A DNA stretch of 64,000 nucleotides from NCBI GenBank assembly GCA_965243415.1, contig OZ251549.1, positions 868,001-932,000 of the forward strand. Reading direction: 5' to 3'. The stretch comes from G965204755 sp965243415 (GTDB lineage Bacteria > Acidobacteriota > Vicinamibacteria > Marinacidobacterales > Marinacidobacteraceae). The translations under genes and the position numbers were made by a program. Position 1 is the first letter of the stretch. Each line of letters begins with the position of its first letter. The notes under the pieces were generated by a model. The model ran no database searches, was not told the DNA's origin, and saw nothing but the letters and a program-made list of their open reading frames with translations. This document shows positions 1-8,503 of the stretch, one piece after another.

Positions 1-933
1 ATCCGCCGCACGCTCCGCGAGGCCCCCGACCCGGCGGAGCGGGCGGCCGGCCTCCTGGCCCGACTGGCGGAAGTCCGGGGCGCTGCCGCCGCAAAACTGC
101 ACCTGCTGACGGAACTCGTTCCCCGGTTCGGCGCCCGGATGCTGGAGGCGGCGCAGACCCTCGACGCGGAGATCGCCCGCACCGTCCCCGAGGGGCGGAT
201 CAGGGTGGCGCCCGAAATCGTGGCGGCAGGTGACGGGAACCCGTCTCCCGGCTTCGCCCTGACCCGCCGGTACGAGCGCGCCGACGGGACCGGAATGCTC
301 CTCTTCGCCCTCGTTCGACCGGCGGTAGCCCCCGCCGGCGCCTCCGGCAGCGACGGCGGGGAGGTCCGGGGCCTCCGGGTCGTTCCGGGGCGGGAAGGCG
401 GCGTCGCGGCGCGGCCCGACGGCTTCGCCTTCTCCTGGACCGAGGACGGCGCCGAGGGCCGCTGCGCCGCCTGGGGCCCGCCCGAGCCGCCGCTGCGGAG
501 CCGCTGCCCCGCCGCAGTGGCCCCGGACGGTTCGGTGTCCCTGCGGACCTCCCAACTGGTGGCGAGTCCGACCGCGCCGCCGGGTGGGGATGGCTCGTCG
601 GACAACGCCCCCACCCTGCCCCGTCGCGTGGACGGCGGCCCCGAACCGCCGGAGGCCGTCCTGCTCGGGCGCGGACTCGAGGCCCATGCTGCCGGGGAGT
701 TCGAGACCGCCGCGGAATCTTTCCGGGACGCCCTCGACGCTGTCGGCGCCGGTTCGCCGGTGGACGAAGCAGCGCTCCGTTACGACCTCGCCCTCACCCT
801 CGCCGCCCGCGGCGAACGGGAAGCGGCGCTCTCGATGCTGCTCGCTCTCGGCGACGCCTCCTTCGCCCCGGCGGTGGAAGCGGCTGTCCGCCGCCTGTAC
901 CGCGCCGGCCCGAACGGCGGCGGAACCCGGTAG
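1..933 (+). CDS. C-terminal part of a TPR-like hypothetical protein (5' end outside window)
   Basis: The frame is open from base 1, so the true start lies outside the window. The visible part is about 310 residues. The last ~90 residues (from EAVLLGRGLEAHAAGEFETAAESF) have the alanine-rich, A-x-G-x-x-x-x-A spacing of a tetratricopeptide-like helical pair, followed by a second helical pair (ALRYDLALTLAARGEREAALSML). The middle is low-complexity Pro/Gly/Asp. No catalytic motif is seen. TPR segments usually mediate protein contacts, but no partner can be named from this fragment. It ends about 360 bp before a large tandem repeat array. Confidence 0.6.
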   Translation: MRRTLREAPDPAERAAGLLARLAEVRGAAAAKLHLLTELVPRFGARMLEAAQTLDAEIARTVPEGRIRVAPEIVAAGDGNPSPGFALTRRYERADGTGMLLFALVRPAVAPAGASGSDGGEVRGLRVVPGREGGVAARPDGFAFSWTEDGAEGRCAAWGPPEPPLRSRCPAAVAPDGSVSLRTSQLVASPTAPPGGDGSSDNAPTLPRRVDGGPEPPEAVLLGRGLEAHAAGEFETAAESFRDALDAVGAGSPVDEAALRYDLALTLAARGEREAALSMLLALGDASFAPAVEAAVRRLYRAGPNGGGTR

Positions 934-1050
934 CGGCGCGGTCCGGGCAGTCCGGGGCGGCGCCGCCGAAGAGGTCGTCACGGATCCCCAACCCGGGAAC
1001 GGCCACCGCATCGCGCTTCCGACCCCCGGCGATCCAACACCGCCCACGGC

Positions 1051-1281
1051 TCATCGCTGCGTTTCGGCCTCGTCCACGCGTCCGCGGGGGAAAAGCCTGC
1101 CGAACGACAGCCTGCCGAACGACAGGACGACGGCGCCGCCGATCAGGAAGACCGCAGTCGTCACCGCGGTCTGGCCGGGCAGCGGACGCCGGTCGAAGGG
1201 AACCCGGAGGAAGGCATTCTCCGATCCGGCGTATCGGAATCCACCGAACCCGAGCACCGGAATGCTCGCCCACAGCGCCAC
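1051..1281 (-). CDS. Small putative membrane protein, possibly a gene remnant
   Basis: A 76-residue frame with one convincing hydrophobic segment (about residues 38-58, TAVTTAVFLIGGAVVLSFGR) and an arginine-rich tail. Its start lies only 14 bp from the edge of the tandem repeat array, so it could be the 3' end of a longer membrane protein whose upstream part was replaced by the array. A 15-bp direct duplication (cctgccgaacgacag) occurs inside it. No family is recognised and the coding call is weak. Confidence 0.3.
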   Translation of the reverse strand: MALWASIPVLGFGGFRYAGSENAFLRVPFDRRPLPGQTAVTTAVFLIGGAVVLSFGRLSFGRLFPRGRVDEAETQR

Positions 1282-1294
1282 GCCACCCTACGGC

Positions 1295-2998
1295 GGATCG
1301 ACCACCCTGGGACGGATCGACCACCCCGGGACGGATCGACCACCCTCGGTCGGATCGACCACCTTCCGGTCGGATCGACCACGTTCCACCGGATCGACCA
1401 CCTTCCGTCGGATCGACCACCCTCGGTCGGATCGACCACCTTCGGGCGGATCGACCACCTTCGGGCGGATCGACCACCTTCCGCCGGATCGACCACCTTC
1501 CGGTCGGATCGACCACCTTCCGCCGGATCGACCACCTTCCGCCGGATCGACCACCTTCCGCCGGATCGACCACCTTCCGTCGGATCGACCACCTTCCGCC
1601 GGATCGACCACCTTCCGCCGGATCGACCACGTTCCGTCGGATCGACCACCTTCCGCCGGATCGACCACCTTCCGGTCGGATCGACCACCTTCCGGTCGGA
1701 TCGACCACGTTCCGTCGGATCGACCACCTTCCGTCGGATCGACCACCTTCCGTCGGATCGACCACCTTTCCGGCGGATCGACCACCTTCCGGTCGGATCG
1801 ACCACCTTCCGCCGGATCGACCACCTTCCGCCGGATCGACCACCTTTCCGGCGGATCGACCACCTTCCGGTCGGATCGACCACCTTCCGCCGGATCGACC
1901 ACCTTCCGCCGGATCGACCACGTTCCGCCGGATCGACCACGTTCCGCCGGATCGACCACGTTCCGTCGGATCGACCACCTTCCGCCGGATCGACCACGTT
2001 CCGCCGGATCGACCACGTTCCGTCGGATCGACCACCTTCCGCCGGATCGACCACGTTCCGCCGGATCGACCACGTTCCGTCGGATCGACCACGTTCCGCC
2101 GGATCGACCACCTTCCGCCGGATCGACCACCTTCCGTCGGATCGACCACCTTTCCGGCGGATCGACCACCCTCCGTCGGATCGACCACGTTCCGTCGGAT
2201 CGACCACCTTTCCGTCGGATCGACCACCTTTCCGTCGGATCGACCACCTTCCGGTCGGATCGACCACCTTCCGGTCGGATCGACCACCTTCCGTCGGATC
2301 GACCACCTTCCGGTCGGATCGACCACCTTCCGGCGGATCGACCACCTTCCGGTCGGATCGACCACCTTCCGGTCGGATCGACCACCTTCCGGCGGATCGA
2401 CCACCTTCCGCCGGATCGACCACCTTCCGCCGGATCGACCACCTTTCCGTCGGATCGACCACCTTCCGGTCGGATCGACCACCCTTCGGCGGATCGACCA
2501 CCTTCCGCCGGATCGACCACCTTCCGCCGGATCGACCACCCTCCGTCGGATCGACCACCTTCCGTCGGATCGACCACCTTCCGTCGGATCGACCACCTTT
2601 CCGTCGGATCGACCACCTTCCGTCGGATCGACCACCTTTCCGGCAGATCGACCACCTTTCCGGCAGATCGACCACCTTTCCGTCGGATCGACCACCTTTC
2701 CGTCGGATCGACCACCTTCCGGGCGGATCGACCACCTTTCCGTCGGATCGACCACCTTTCCGTCGGATCGACCACCTTGCCGGCGGATCGACCACCTTCG
2801 GGCGGATCGACCACCCTTCGGCGGATCGACTACCTTCCGTCGGATCGACCACCCTGCGCCGGATCGACCACCCTCTGGCGGATCGACCACCCTGCGCCGG
2901 ATATCGACCACCCTGCGCCGGATATCGACCACCCTGCGCCGGATCGACCACCCTCTGGCGGATCGACCACCCTCCGGCGGATCGACCACCCTGGGACG
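1295..2998. repeat. Large tandem array of a 19/20-bp unit (88 units counted)
   Basis: Consensus unit GGATCGACCACCTTCCGYC, with 20-bp variants carrying an extra T (CCTTTCCG) or G (CCTTCCGGTC). I count 88 units by hand. There are no unique spacers, so this is not CRISPR. Higher-order structure is visible: a three-unit 57-bp pattern (ACC, ACG, ACG variants) between about 1920 and 2100, and a four-unit block repeated twice between about 1767 and 1920. Every unit holds a GATC and overlapping TCGA. Long frames of 500-840 codons cross it on both strands only because the unit has no stop codon in any frame; they are not genes. Confidence 0.95.
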
Positions 2999-3149
2999 GA
3001 TCCGGATATCGACCCGATACGGATCGACCCGATGTGGATATCGACCCGATACGGATCGGACCCGATACGGATCGAGCCGATGCGGATATCGAGCCGATAG
3101 GGATCGAGCCGATGCGGGATCGAGCCGATGCGGATCGAGCCGATACGGA
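2999..3149. repeat. Second tandem array, 15-18-bp unit
   Basis: Directly abuts the first array. Units are variants of GGATCGACCCGATAC and GGATATCGAGCCGATGC, about nine in all, drifting from a GACCC to a GAGCC form along the tract. It shares the GGATCGA head with the first array, so one may derive from the other, but the tail differs. Confidence 0.85.
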
Positions 3150-3322
3150 TGACACATGCTTCCGGCCGATGACACATGCTTGACACATGCTTCCGGTCGA
3201 TGACACATGCTTGACACATGCTTCCGGCCGATGACACATGTTTGACACATGCTCCCGGTCCAATGACACATGCTTGACACATGCTCCCGGTCCAATGACA
3301 CATGCTCCCGCCTATGACACCT
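3150..3322. repeat. Third tandem array, TGACACATGCT-based compound repeat
   Basis: An 11-bp core TGACACATGCT alternates between a short form and a ~20-bp form with a tail (tccggccga or cccggtccaa), giving a compound period of about 31 bp. Eleven core copies can be read, the last degenerate (tgacacctgcc). The core differs completely from the two arrays to its left. Between 3323 and 3419 I see no gene or repeat. Confidence 0.85.
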
Positions 3323-3419
3323 GCCCGGCGCCGAGGGCGCCTGCTCCTCCTCGTCCGATGCACGGATTCAGGGTAATGGCATCCGACACCGATCGAGGCG
3401 CCGGCGAGTCGAGGCCCGG

Positions 3420-4405
3420 TCAGGCGGCGGGGGGTTGCCAGAGTTTCAACTGGCGGGGTTCGCGGAACTCTTTGCCGTCGAGGAGGCGGGCGAGGTCGAG
3501 GAGGGCTTCGAAGTCGTTGCCGGCGGACTCGATCTCGCCCTTCAGGGCCCGGCCGGTGTGCTTCGAGGACGGGGGCAGGACTTCCAGGACCGCGGCGAGG
3601 GCGGCGCGGAAGGCCGGTTCGTCCGCTGCGGGGACCCGTTCCAGCAGGTCGAGGGCGGCGGTGAGCGACTCGGTGCGGGCCAGGTGCGCGGCGTGGTGGA
3701 CGCGGTCGATGGCCGCCCGGGAGCCGTCCGCGGAGCCGAGGCGCGCCTTGCCCGCCCGCTGGACGCTGTCCCAGAGACGGAGATCGGCGCCCTTCTTCTC
3801 GGCCAGGCGCCCCACCAGGTCGCGGTCGAGGTCGGCGCCGGCGGCCCGCGCCAGTTTCAGCGCTTCGTCGTAGGGGAAGACCGGGGCGCCGAAGGCGTGC
3901 CAGGCCATGACGAAGAAGTCGGTGCGGGGGTCTATCTCGCTGCGCTTCGCGTCCCCGGTCAGCCGGTCGAGCACGCGGCGTTTCACTTCCCGGCGGGCGA
4001 CGAGCAGGGCGTCCTCCGGGGCGGCCCGGTAGGGGTCCCACTGCCCGCCGAAGATCTTGGGCGCCAACTTGCGGAGTTCTTCCGGCATCGCCCGGGGCCG
4101 GGCGCGTTTGACGGGCCAGTGGCGGGAGAACTCCTCGAGCGCCGGGCCGAATGCGGCCAGGTAGATGTCCACCCGGGAGATGCCGGCGTTCTCGAATCCC
4201 TGCATCCGTTTCCGTACGGCCTCGGCGACTCTCGGTTCGAGGTCTTCCCAGTACGGCTTGTCCTCGTCGTCGTCGGTGGAGGGCCGGGGGCGGCAGACGA
4301 GGAAGATGGTGCTGTTCGCCGCCGCCTTGTCCTTGATGTGGAGGCTGCCGGGGGATTCCGTCGCCACCGGCCAGGAAGCGGTGATCGAGAACCCGGCCTC
4401 CATGA
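3420..4405 (-). pseudogene. DUF1156 DNA methylase, C-terminal fragment severed by an IS
   Basis: About 328 residues starting at a methionine (4403) that is an internal residue of the original protein. Removing the IS and one copy of the 5-bp target duplication joins the upstream fragment to it in frame as ...WDALAGG/LMEAGFSITASWPV, a sequence typical of the point where DUF1156 (COG1743) adenine-specific methylases pass from the methylase domain to their helical C-terminal domain. The rest is charged and helical (ARREVKRRVLDRLTGDAKRSEIDPRTDFFVMAWHAFG) and ends in WQPPAA. It could be translated only as a separate polypeptide and lacks the SAM and DPPY motifs, so it is not a methylase alone. Its 3' side runs into the repeat arrays instead of the ATPase gene (DUF499 type) that often accompanies these methylases. 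Confidence 0.85.
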
Positions 4406-4566
4406 CTCATCTTGGACAGTCTTTTTGCGTTTTGGAGCGTGGCCGGAGGGCAAGTCGTTGGGGCTGTTGGGGTTCGGTTCCGGCGAGGTCTCGATCCTGA
4501 ACCGCGTGTAGTGCCACGCCTATGGATTCGGACCCGCTCAGATACTTCGATATCACATTGATTTCA

Positions 4567-4597
4567 TTGCCATACCGAGTGAGATGTGTGGTAGGAT
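4567..4597 (+). promoter_or_regulatory. Probable transposase promoter
   Basis: TTGCCA (4567-4572) and TAGGAT (4592-4597) are spaced 19 bp apart, 28 bp before the transposase ATG. This is the most AT-rich stretch of the element. Prediction from sequence only. Confidence 0.4.
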
Positions 4598-4624
4598 CGT
4601 GCTGTCCCGGCCCGGAACCCCTCC

Positions 4625-6301
4625 ATGTACCCCCGCATCAAGCAGAGCGGCAACCGCCAGTACCTCCAGATCGTCGAGAGCCGCCGCGAAGGCCCGAAGG
4701 TCAAGCAGGATGTCCTGTGCACCCTGGGACGGCTGGACGAACTGCGGGAGTCCGGGCAACTCGACCGGCTGACCGCCTCGCTGGCCCGGCACTGCGACCA
4801 GTCGCTGGTGCTCTCGGCGGCCCGGGCGGAGTGGGCCGAGAACCCGGAGATCCATCTGCGCCACGTGGGGCCGGGCCTGGTGTTCGACCGTCTCTGGGAG
4901 GAGACCGGCTGCCGGGAAGCGGTGTCGGCCCTGGCCGCCGGGCGGCGCTTCGGCTTCGACCTGGAACGGGTGGTGTTCTTCAGCGTGCTGCATCGGTTGT
5001 TCGCGCCCGGGTCGGACCGGCAGGCGGAGCGCTGGGGCGCCACCCGCGCGGTGGCCGGACTGGCGCCGCCGGCGCTGCGGCAGCTGTACCGGGCGATGGC
5101 CTGGCTGGGCGAACCCTGCGGGGAGAAGGACCCCGACGGGCGGGAGCGGACGACGAAGGATCTCCTCGAAGAGCGGCTGTTCGCCGCGCGCCGCGGCCTG
5201 TTCGCCCGGCTGGACCTGGTGTTCTTCGACACCACTTCGCTGTATTTCCACGGAGCCGGCGGGGAGGAGTTGGGGCGCCGGGGCCACTCGAAGGACCACC
5301 GTCCGCAGTTGAAGCAGCTGGTGCTGGGGATGGTGCTGGACCAGACCGGGACGCCGTTGTGCTCGGAGATGTGGCCGGGGAACACCGCGGATGTGACCAC
5401 CCTGCTTCCGGTGGCGGAGCGTCTGTCCCGGCGTTTCGGGATCGGTTCGGTGTGCGTGGTGGCGGACCGGGGGATGGTGAGCGCGGCGAACATGAAGGAG
5501 TTGGAGCGGCGCGGCTGGCGGTATGTGCTGGGGGCGAAGATGCGCACGGTGACGGAGATCCGGGATCAGGTGATCGCGGATCCGGGGCCCTGGGAGAAGG
5601 TGCCTCCGCCTCCGGGGACGGAACGGGAGCGGGAGCCGTTGTTCGTCAAGGAGGTGGTGCTCCGGGACGAGAAGGGGGAGCGTCGGTATCTGGTGTGCCG
5701 GAACGAAACGCAGGCGCGGCGCGACCGGGAGGCCCGGGCGAAGATGGTGGCGGACCTGAGGGAGAAGCTGCGCAGCGGGCCGAAGCAGTTGGTGGCGAAC
5801 AAGGGCTATGCGCGGTATCTGCGCCCCGAGGGTCGGGGGTTCGAGATCGACGAAGAGAAGGCGGAGGCCGAGGCGAAGTACGACGGGATCTTCGTGCTGC
5901 GTTCCAACGCCGGGCTTTCGGCGGCGGAGACCGCCCTGCGCTACAAGGAGCTGTGGCGGGTGGAGCACACCTTTCGGAAGACGAAGTCGGACTTGAAGAC
6001 GCGGGCGATCTACCACCAGAGCGACGCGGCGATCCGGGGGCATGTGTTCTGCTCGTTCCTGGCGCTGGTGCTGCGGCACGAGCTGTTCCGGCGGCTGGGG
6101 GCGGCGGGGGTGGAGGCGGAGTGGAACGATGTGGTCCGGGACCTCGACCACCTGTGCGAAGGGGTGATCGAGAAGGACGGGAAGCGTTTCGTGGCGCGCA
6201 CGGCGGCGGTGGGGGTCACCACGAAGGTGTTCCACAGCCTGCGGCTGCGGTTGCCCCCGGTGCTGCGCCGGGAAGGCGGTCCGACTCCGAGCGCCGCCTG
6301 A
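4625..6301 (+). CDS. IS1634-family transposase (DDE, IS4-like)
   Basis: 558 residues, within the usual size range for IS1634. It catalyses cut-and-paste transposition through an RNase H-like DDE fold. The catalytic residues can be placed: D202 in VFFDTTSLYFHG, D281 in VVADRGMVSAANM and E447 in YKELWRVEHTFRKTK, the YREK-type motif with K following at the expected spacing. LVLGMVLDQTGTPL and MWPGNTADVTTL are typical of the family's strand between the first two catalytic residues. The N-terminus (MYPRIKQSGNRQYLQIVESRR) is the usual IS1634 start. The gene looks intact, so the element may be active. It is transcribed against the methylase it interrupts. Only a hairpin and the IS end follow. Confidence 0.93.
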   Translation: MYPRIKQSGNRQYLQIVESRREGPKVKQDVLCTLGRLDELRESGQLDRLTASLARHCDQSLVLSAARAEWAENPEIHLRHVGPGLVFDRLWEETGCREAVSALAAGRRFGFDLERVVFFSVLHRLFAPGSDRQAERWGATRAVAGLAPPALRQLYRAMAWLGEPCGEKDPDGRERTTKDLLEERLFAARRGLFARLDLVFFDTTSLYFHGAGGEELGRRGHSKDHRPQLKQLVLGMVLDQTGTPLCSEMWPGNTADVTTLLPVAERLSRRFGIGSVCVVADRGMVSAANMKELERRGWRYVLGAKMRTVTEIRDQVIADPGPWEKVPPPPGTEREREPLFVKEVVLRDEKGERRYLVCRNETQARRDREARAKMVADLREKLRSGPKQLVANKGYARYLRPEGRGFEIDEEKAEAEAKYDGIFVLRSNAGLSAAETALRYKELWRVEHTFRKTKSDLKTRAIYHQSDAAIRGHVFCSFLALVLRHELFRRLGAAGVEAEWNDVVRDLDHLCEGVIEKDGKRFVARTAAVGVTTKVFHSLRLRLPPVLRREGGPTPSAA

Positions 6302-6304
6302 GGG

Positions 6305-6325
6305 AACCCCGCCCGCGGCGGGGTT
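6305..6325 (+). terminator. Hairpin just after the transposase stop
   Basis: AACCCCGCC, loop CGC, GGCGGGGTT: a perfect 9-bp stem starting four bases after the TGA. No T-run follows, so it may be a 3' stabilising hairpin or a weak terminator shielding the interrupted gene from transposase transcription. Confidence 0.4.
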
Positions 6326-6403
6326 GTAGTGCCACGCCCGGTCTGCGGGGCTCCTTACCTCTTTTTCGTCAACTACTTGCAATTTCAAACTGTCCAAGAT
6401 GAG

Positions 6404-7589
6404 CATGAGTCCTCCGGCGAGGGCGTCCCAGGCGCCGGTCGCCTTGTGGGTGAACATGAGCGTCATCACGCCGTCCGGCTTCAGCACCCGCCGGCACTCG
6501 GCGAAGATCCGCGCCATCCGGTGGCCGTACTCGACTCGGGCGAGCGCTTTCGCCCCTCTTTCTCCGGTGAACCGGGCGGGATTCGCCACCGCCTCATTGT
6601 CCTTGTCGGTGAGCCGCCGGCGGAACAACTCGGGGAAGACACGCCCGGCGGTCCGCTTCAACCACACATAGAAGAAGTCGGAGAGTTCCGCATACATCAC
6701 ATTGTCGTAGTACGGTGGATCCATGACGACCGCATCCACGCTGTCGTCGTCGAGATGATCCAGGCGGTCCGCCGACGCGCAGGTGATCTGCGGAGCCGGC
6801 GCGGATTCCGTTACGGAGCTGAGAAACAGGCCGTTCCGATCGTCGTGTCGTGACGCGAGATACGTCAGTTCTCTGATGCACTTTGCTGTCTTGGCGATGG
6901 CCCACTCGTAGCCCGAACCCTCAACCAACAGAGCCATTTCTGCGTATGACCAGACAAGGGCGAAGTCGTGTCGATCGAAAATCGAACGGACTCGCCCTGT
7001 CGTGACATCCCACCGGCAGCACCGACTGTTGTAGGCGAGAGTCGTGTCCAGTGCGATCGCCAAATAACCGTAGGCCGTACGGCGTATCTCGGTAAGTGCT
7101 CCGGCGTCACGGTCAGAGTCCAGCAGTTCACGAAACACTTCGACACTCGTACCGTGACAGAGGAGTTGCCGCTTGGAGAACAGGTCGCGCCAATGGCGAA
7201 CTCCGTAACTCTTCGTGTTGTCACAATACATGTCGTCGTAGTCTTCGTAGGGGACGATGTCCAACGCGGCCCACTCCTCCATCTTCTCGGCAAGGCGTGC
7301 GCGAACCTCCTCCCCGTTGTCATCGCCGGCCTGCGGCGCACGGAAGCGGCGCACCCACTTGTGGCGGACGTGGCCACCCTTCGTCCGGTACTCCACCTTC
7401 TCCTTGAAGACCACGGCGAAGAGTTGGTCGCCCATCCTGCCGGCCTGCGCCTGCTCCTTGATATCCCCGCCTCCGATGACTCGCCCGCAGTCCGGGAACG
7501 GACAGCGACCATCTCCCCGCGCCACGGTTCCCTCGGACTGTTCCGCGGCCGATTCCACGATTTCGAACCGACACCGCCGGTCCTCAATA
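6404..7589 (-). pseudogene. DUF1156 DNA methylase, middle fragment with the DPPY catalytic motif
   Basis: Read leftwards from the homopolymer in the frame IEDRRCRFEIVESAAEQSEG to the IS junction. It carries the second half of a zinc ribbon (GRCPFPDCGRVIG), a region typical of COG1743 (MGDQLFAVVFKEKVEY) and methylase motif IV, VVMDPPYYDNVMYAELSDF, whose DPPY contacts the target adenine. VEYGHRMARIFAECRRVLKPDGVMTLMFTHK follows, as in intact relatives. It is one base out of frame with the upstream fragment at the 21-G tract and is cut by the IS at 6403. A frame starting at ATG 7558 would read on into the IS antisense, giving a chimeric product unlikely to be functional. Confidence 0.85.
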
Positions 7590-7610
7590 CCCCCCCCCCC
7601 CCCCCCCCCC
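7590..7610. repeat. 21-base homopolymer (G on the coding strand) inside the methylase
   Basis: Twenty-one consecutive C on the top strand, read as G in the gene. With 21 G the upstream frame ends in seven glycines, Tyr and a stop (TAT TGA). With 20 or 23 G it would continue GGT ATT GAG GAC into the downstream fragment. The tract therefore acts as an in-frame/out-of-frame switch if its length varies. A homopolymer this long is also a common sequencing or assembly error, so the true length is uncertain. Confidence 0.9.
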
Positions 7611-8357
7611 TATATCAGGAAGCACGCGGACACCGGTCCCGTCAGCCGCCAACCGCCAGTTCGGCGACAGCGGCACCACTCCGGTGCAGTGCGGACAGCG
7701 AACCGTCCGCGCCCACAGGTAGCCGAGGACGAGCGTGTCCGGTGGTTCCTTCGGAAAGATGCCTCGATATCGCGGTTCGGCCAGTTCGACGAACCGTGAC
7801 GCCAACTCCTCGAACTCCGCCAGCAGGCTTCCACCATTCTCCAGCCGCGGCCAGTCGATCGTCGCCCGGAGAATCAGGGCCGCTACGGGATTCAGATCGT
7901 TCGCGCAGGCGTGGAGCCCGAGTCTGCCGGTCTCGAAGGGGATGCTCCCGCCGCCCGCAGTCGGATCCAGCACCACGATCTCTCTGGAATCCTCGGCGAA
8001 GTGGCTTCGAATCCAGATCGTGTCGTCACGATCCGGAGTATGGGAGAACGCCCGCTTGTAGCCGTACGGATTCGGCCCCAGGTTCTTCTTCTCGCGCTTG
8101 GCCCGGTCGAGTCGCGCCCGGGTCTGGACCGGATCCCCGTGGATGCCGAGGGCGTGGAGGAACGACTGCCGGTCGGCGTCCGCCGGCAGCAGCGAAGCGA
8201 GCACCGCCGCCCGCGACGCCACCAGCGGCCGCCGCGCCCACCAGACATGCAGGTAGTAGGTGGGGGGCAACGCCGTCATGGATCGCCGCTCCCGGATGCT
8301 CTCTTCGCTGAGGGCCGCGATCGGCAGCCAGTCCTCGATGAGGCGGCGGTCGGCCAC
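7611..8357 (-). pseudogene. DUF1156 DNA methylase, N-terminal fragment with SAM-binding motif
   Basis: Likely start GTG at 8357, giving ADRRLIEDWLPIAALSEESIRERR, the usual DUF1156 N-terminus; an upstream extension is open but unlike the family. It has LHVWWARRPLVASRAAVLASLLP, conserved in the family. Motif I of the methylase is VLDPTAGGGSIPFETGRLG (SAM binding). The first half of a zinc ribbon is VRCPHCTGVVPL. These methylases modify adenine in DNA and often sit in defence islands with an ATPase and a helicase; none is seen here. The frame is lost at the adjacent homopolymer. The three fragments together make a protein of nearly 1,000 residues, normal for the family. Confidence 0.85.
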
Positions 8358-8503
8358 TTTCGGGTTCCTGCGGTTCAGCCGAGCTCGGCGCCGGGGAAGA
8401 GGTCCGGTTTCCGCCTCGCGCCGGGAAGGTGGCCTTCGGCGGGGAGGGAGCGGCGCCGTTCGTCGTCGGAAGCCCGACGGGCCAGGACTCGGTCCACCGG
8501 CGG

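Larger units (their letters stand above)
4406..6403 (+). mobile_element. IS1634-like insertion sequence inserted in the DUF1156 methylase gene
   Basis: The element is 1998 bp. Terminal inverted repeats are perfect over 15 bp: CTCATCTTGGACAGT at 4406-4420 and its complement at 6389-6403. It is flanked by the direct duplication CATGA at 4401-4405 and 6404-6408. It carries a single transposase gene. The 13-bp sequence GTAGTGCCACGCC occurs near both ends in the same orientation (4508-4520 and 6326-6338). The last 78 bp (6326-6403) recur, diverged, at 53715-53792 and 55414-55491. Size, single long DDE transposase and 5-bp duplication fit the IS1634 family. The perfect repeats and clean duplication indicate recent insertion. 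Confidence 0.92.

Noticed and set aside
1288..3301. Very long open frames (up to 838 codons on + and 835 on -) with repeating peptides such as VVDPTERWSIRRK
   Set aside because: They arise because the 19-bp unit has no stop codon in any frame; frames are open on both strands at once, start in unrelated DNA, and lack ribosome-binding sites or any domain.
1295..3322. CRISPR array
   Set aside because: Units are contiguous with no unique spacers, unit length is 19-20 bp, there are no cas genes nearby, and the unit is not dyad-symmetric.
3238..3873. 211-codon plus-strand gene starting in the TGACACATGCT array
   Set aside because: It begins inside repeats and continues antisense to the methylase C-terminal fragment.
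4553..7558. A single 1001-residue minus-strand protein
   Set aside because: Its first ~385 residues are the methylase middle fragment, but the rest is antisense to the IS transposase and has no protein-like features.
7584..7610. The poly-C tract as a scaffold gap filled with C
   Set aside because: Not excluded, but the flanking sequences belong to the same methylase, are in the expected order and differ by only one base of frame, so a true or slightly miscounted homopolymer is simpler.
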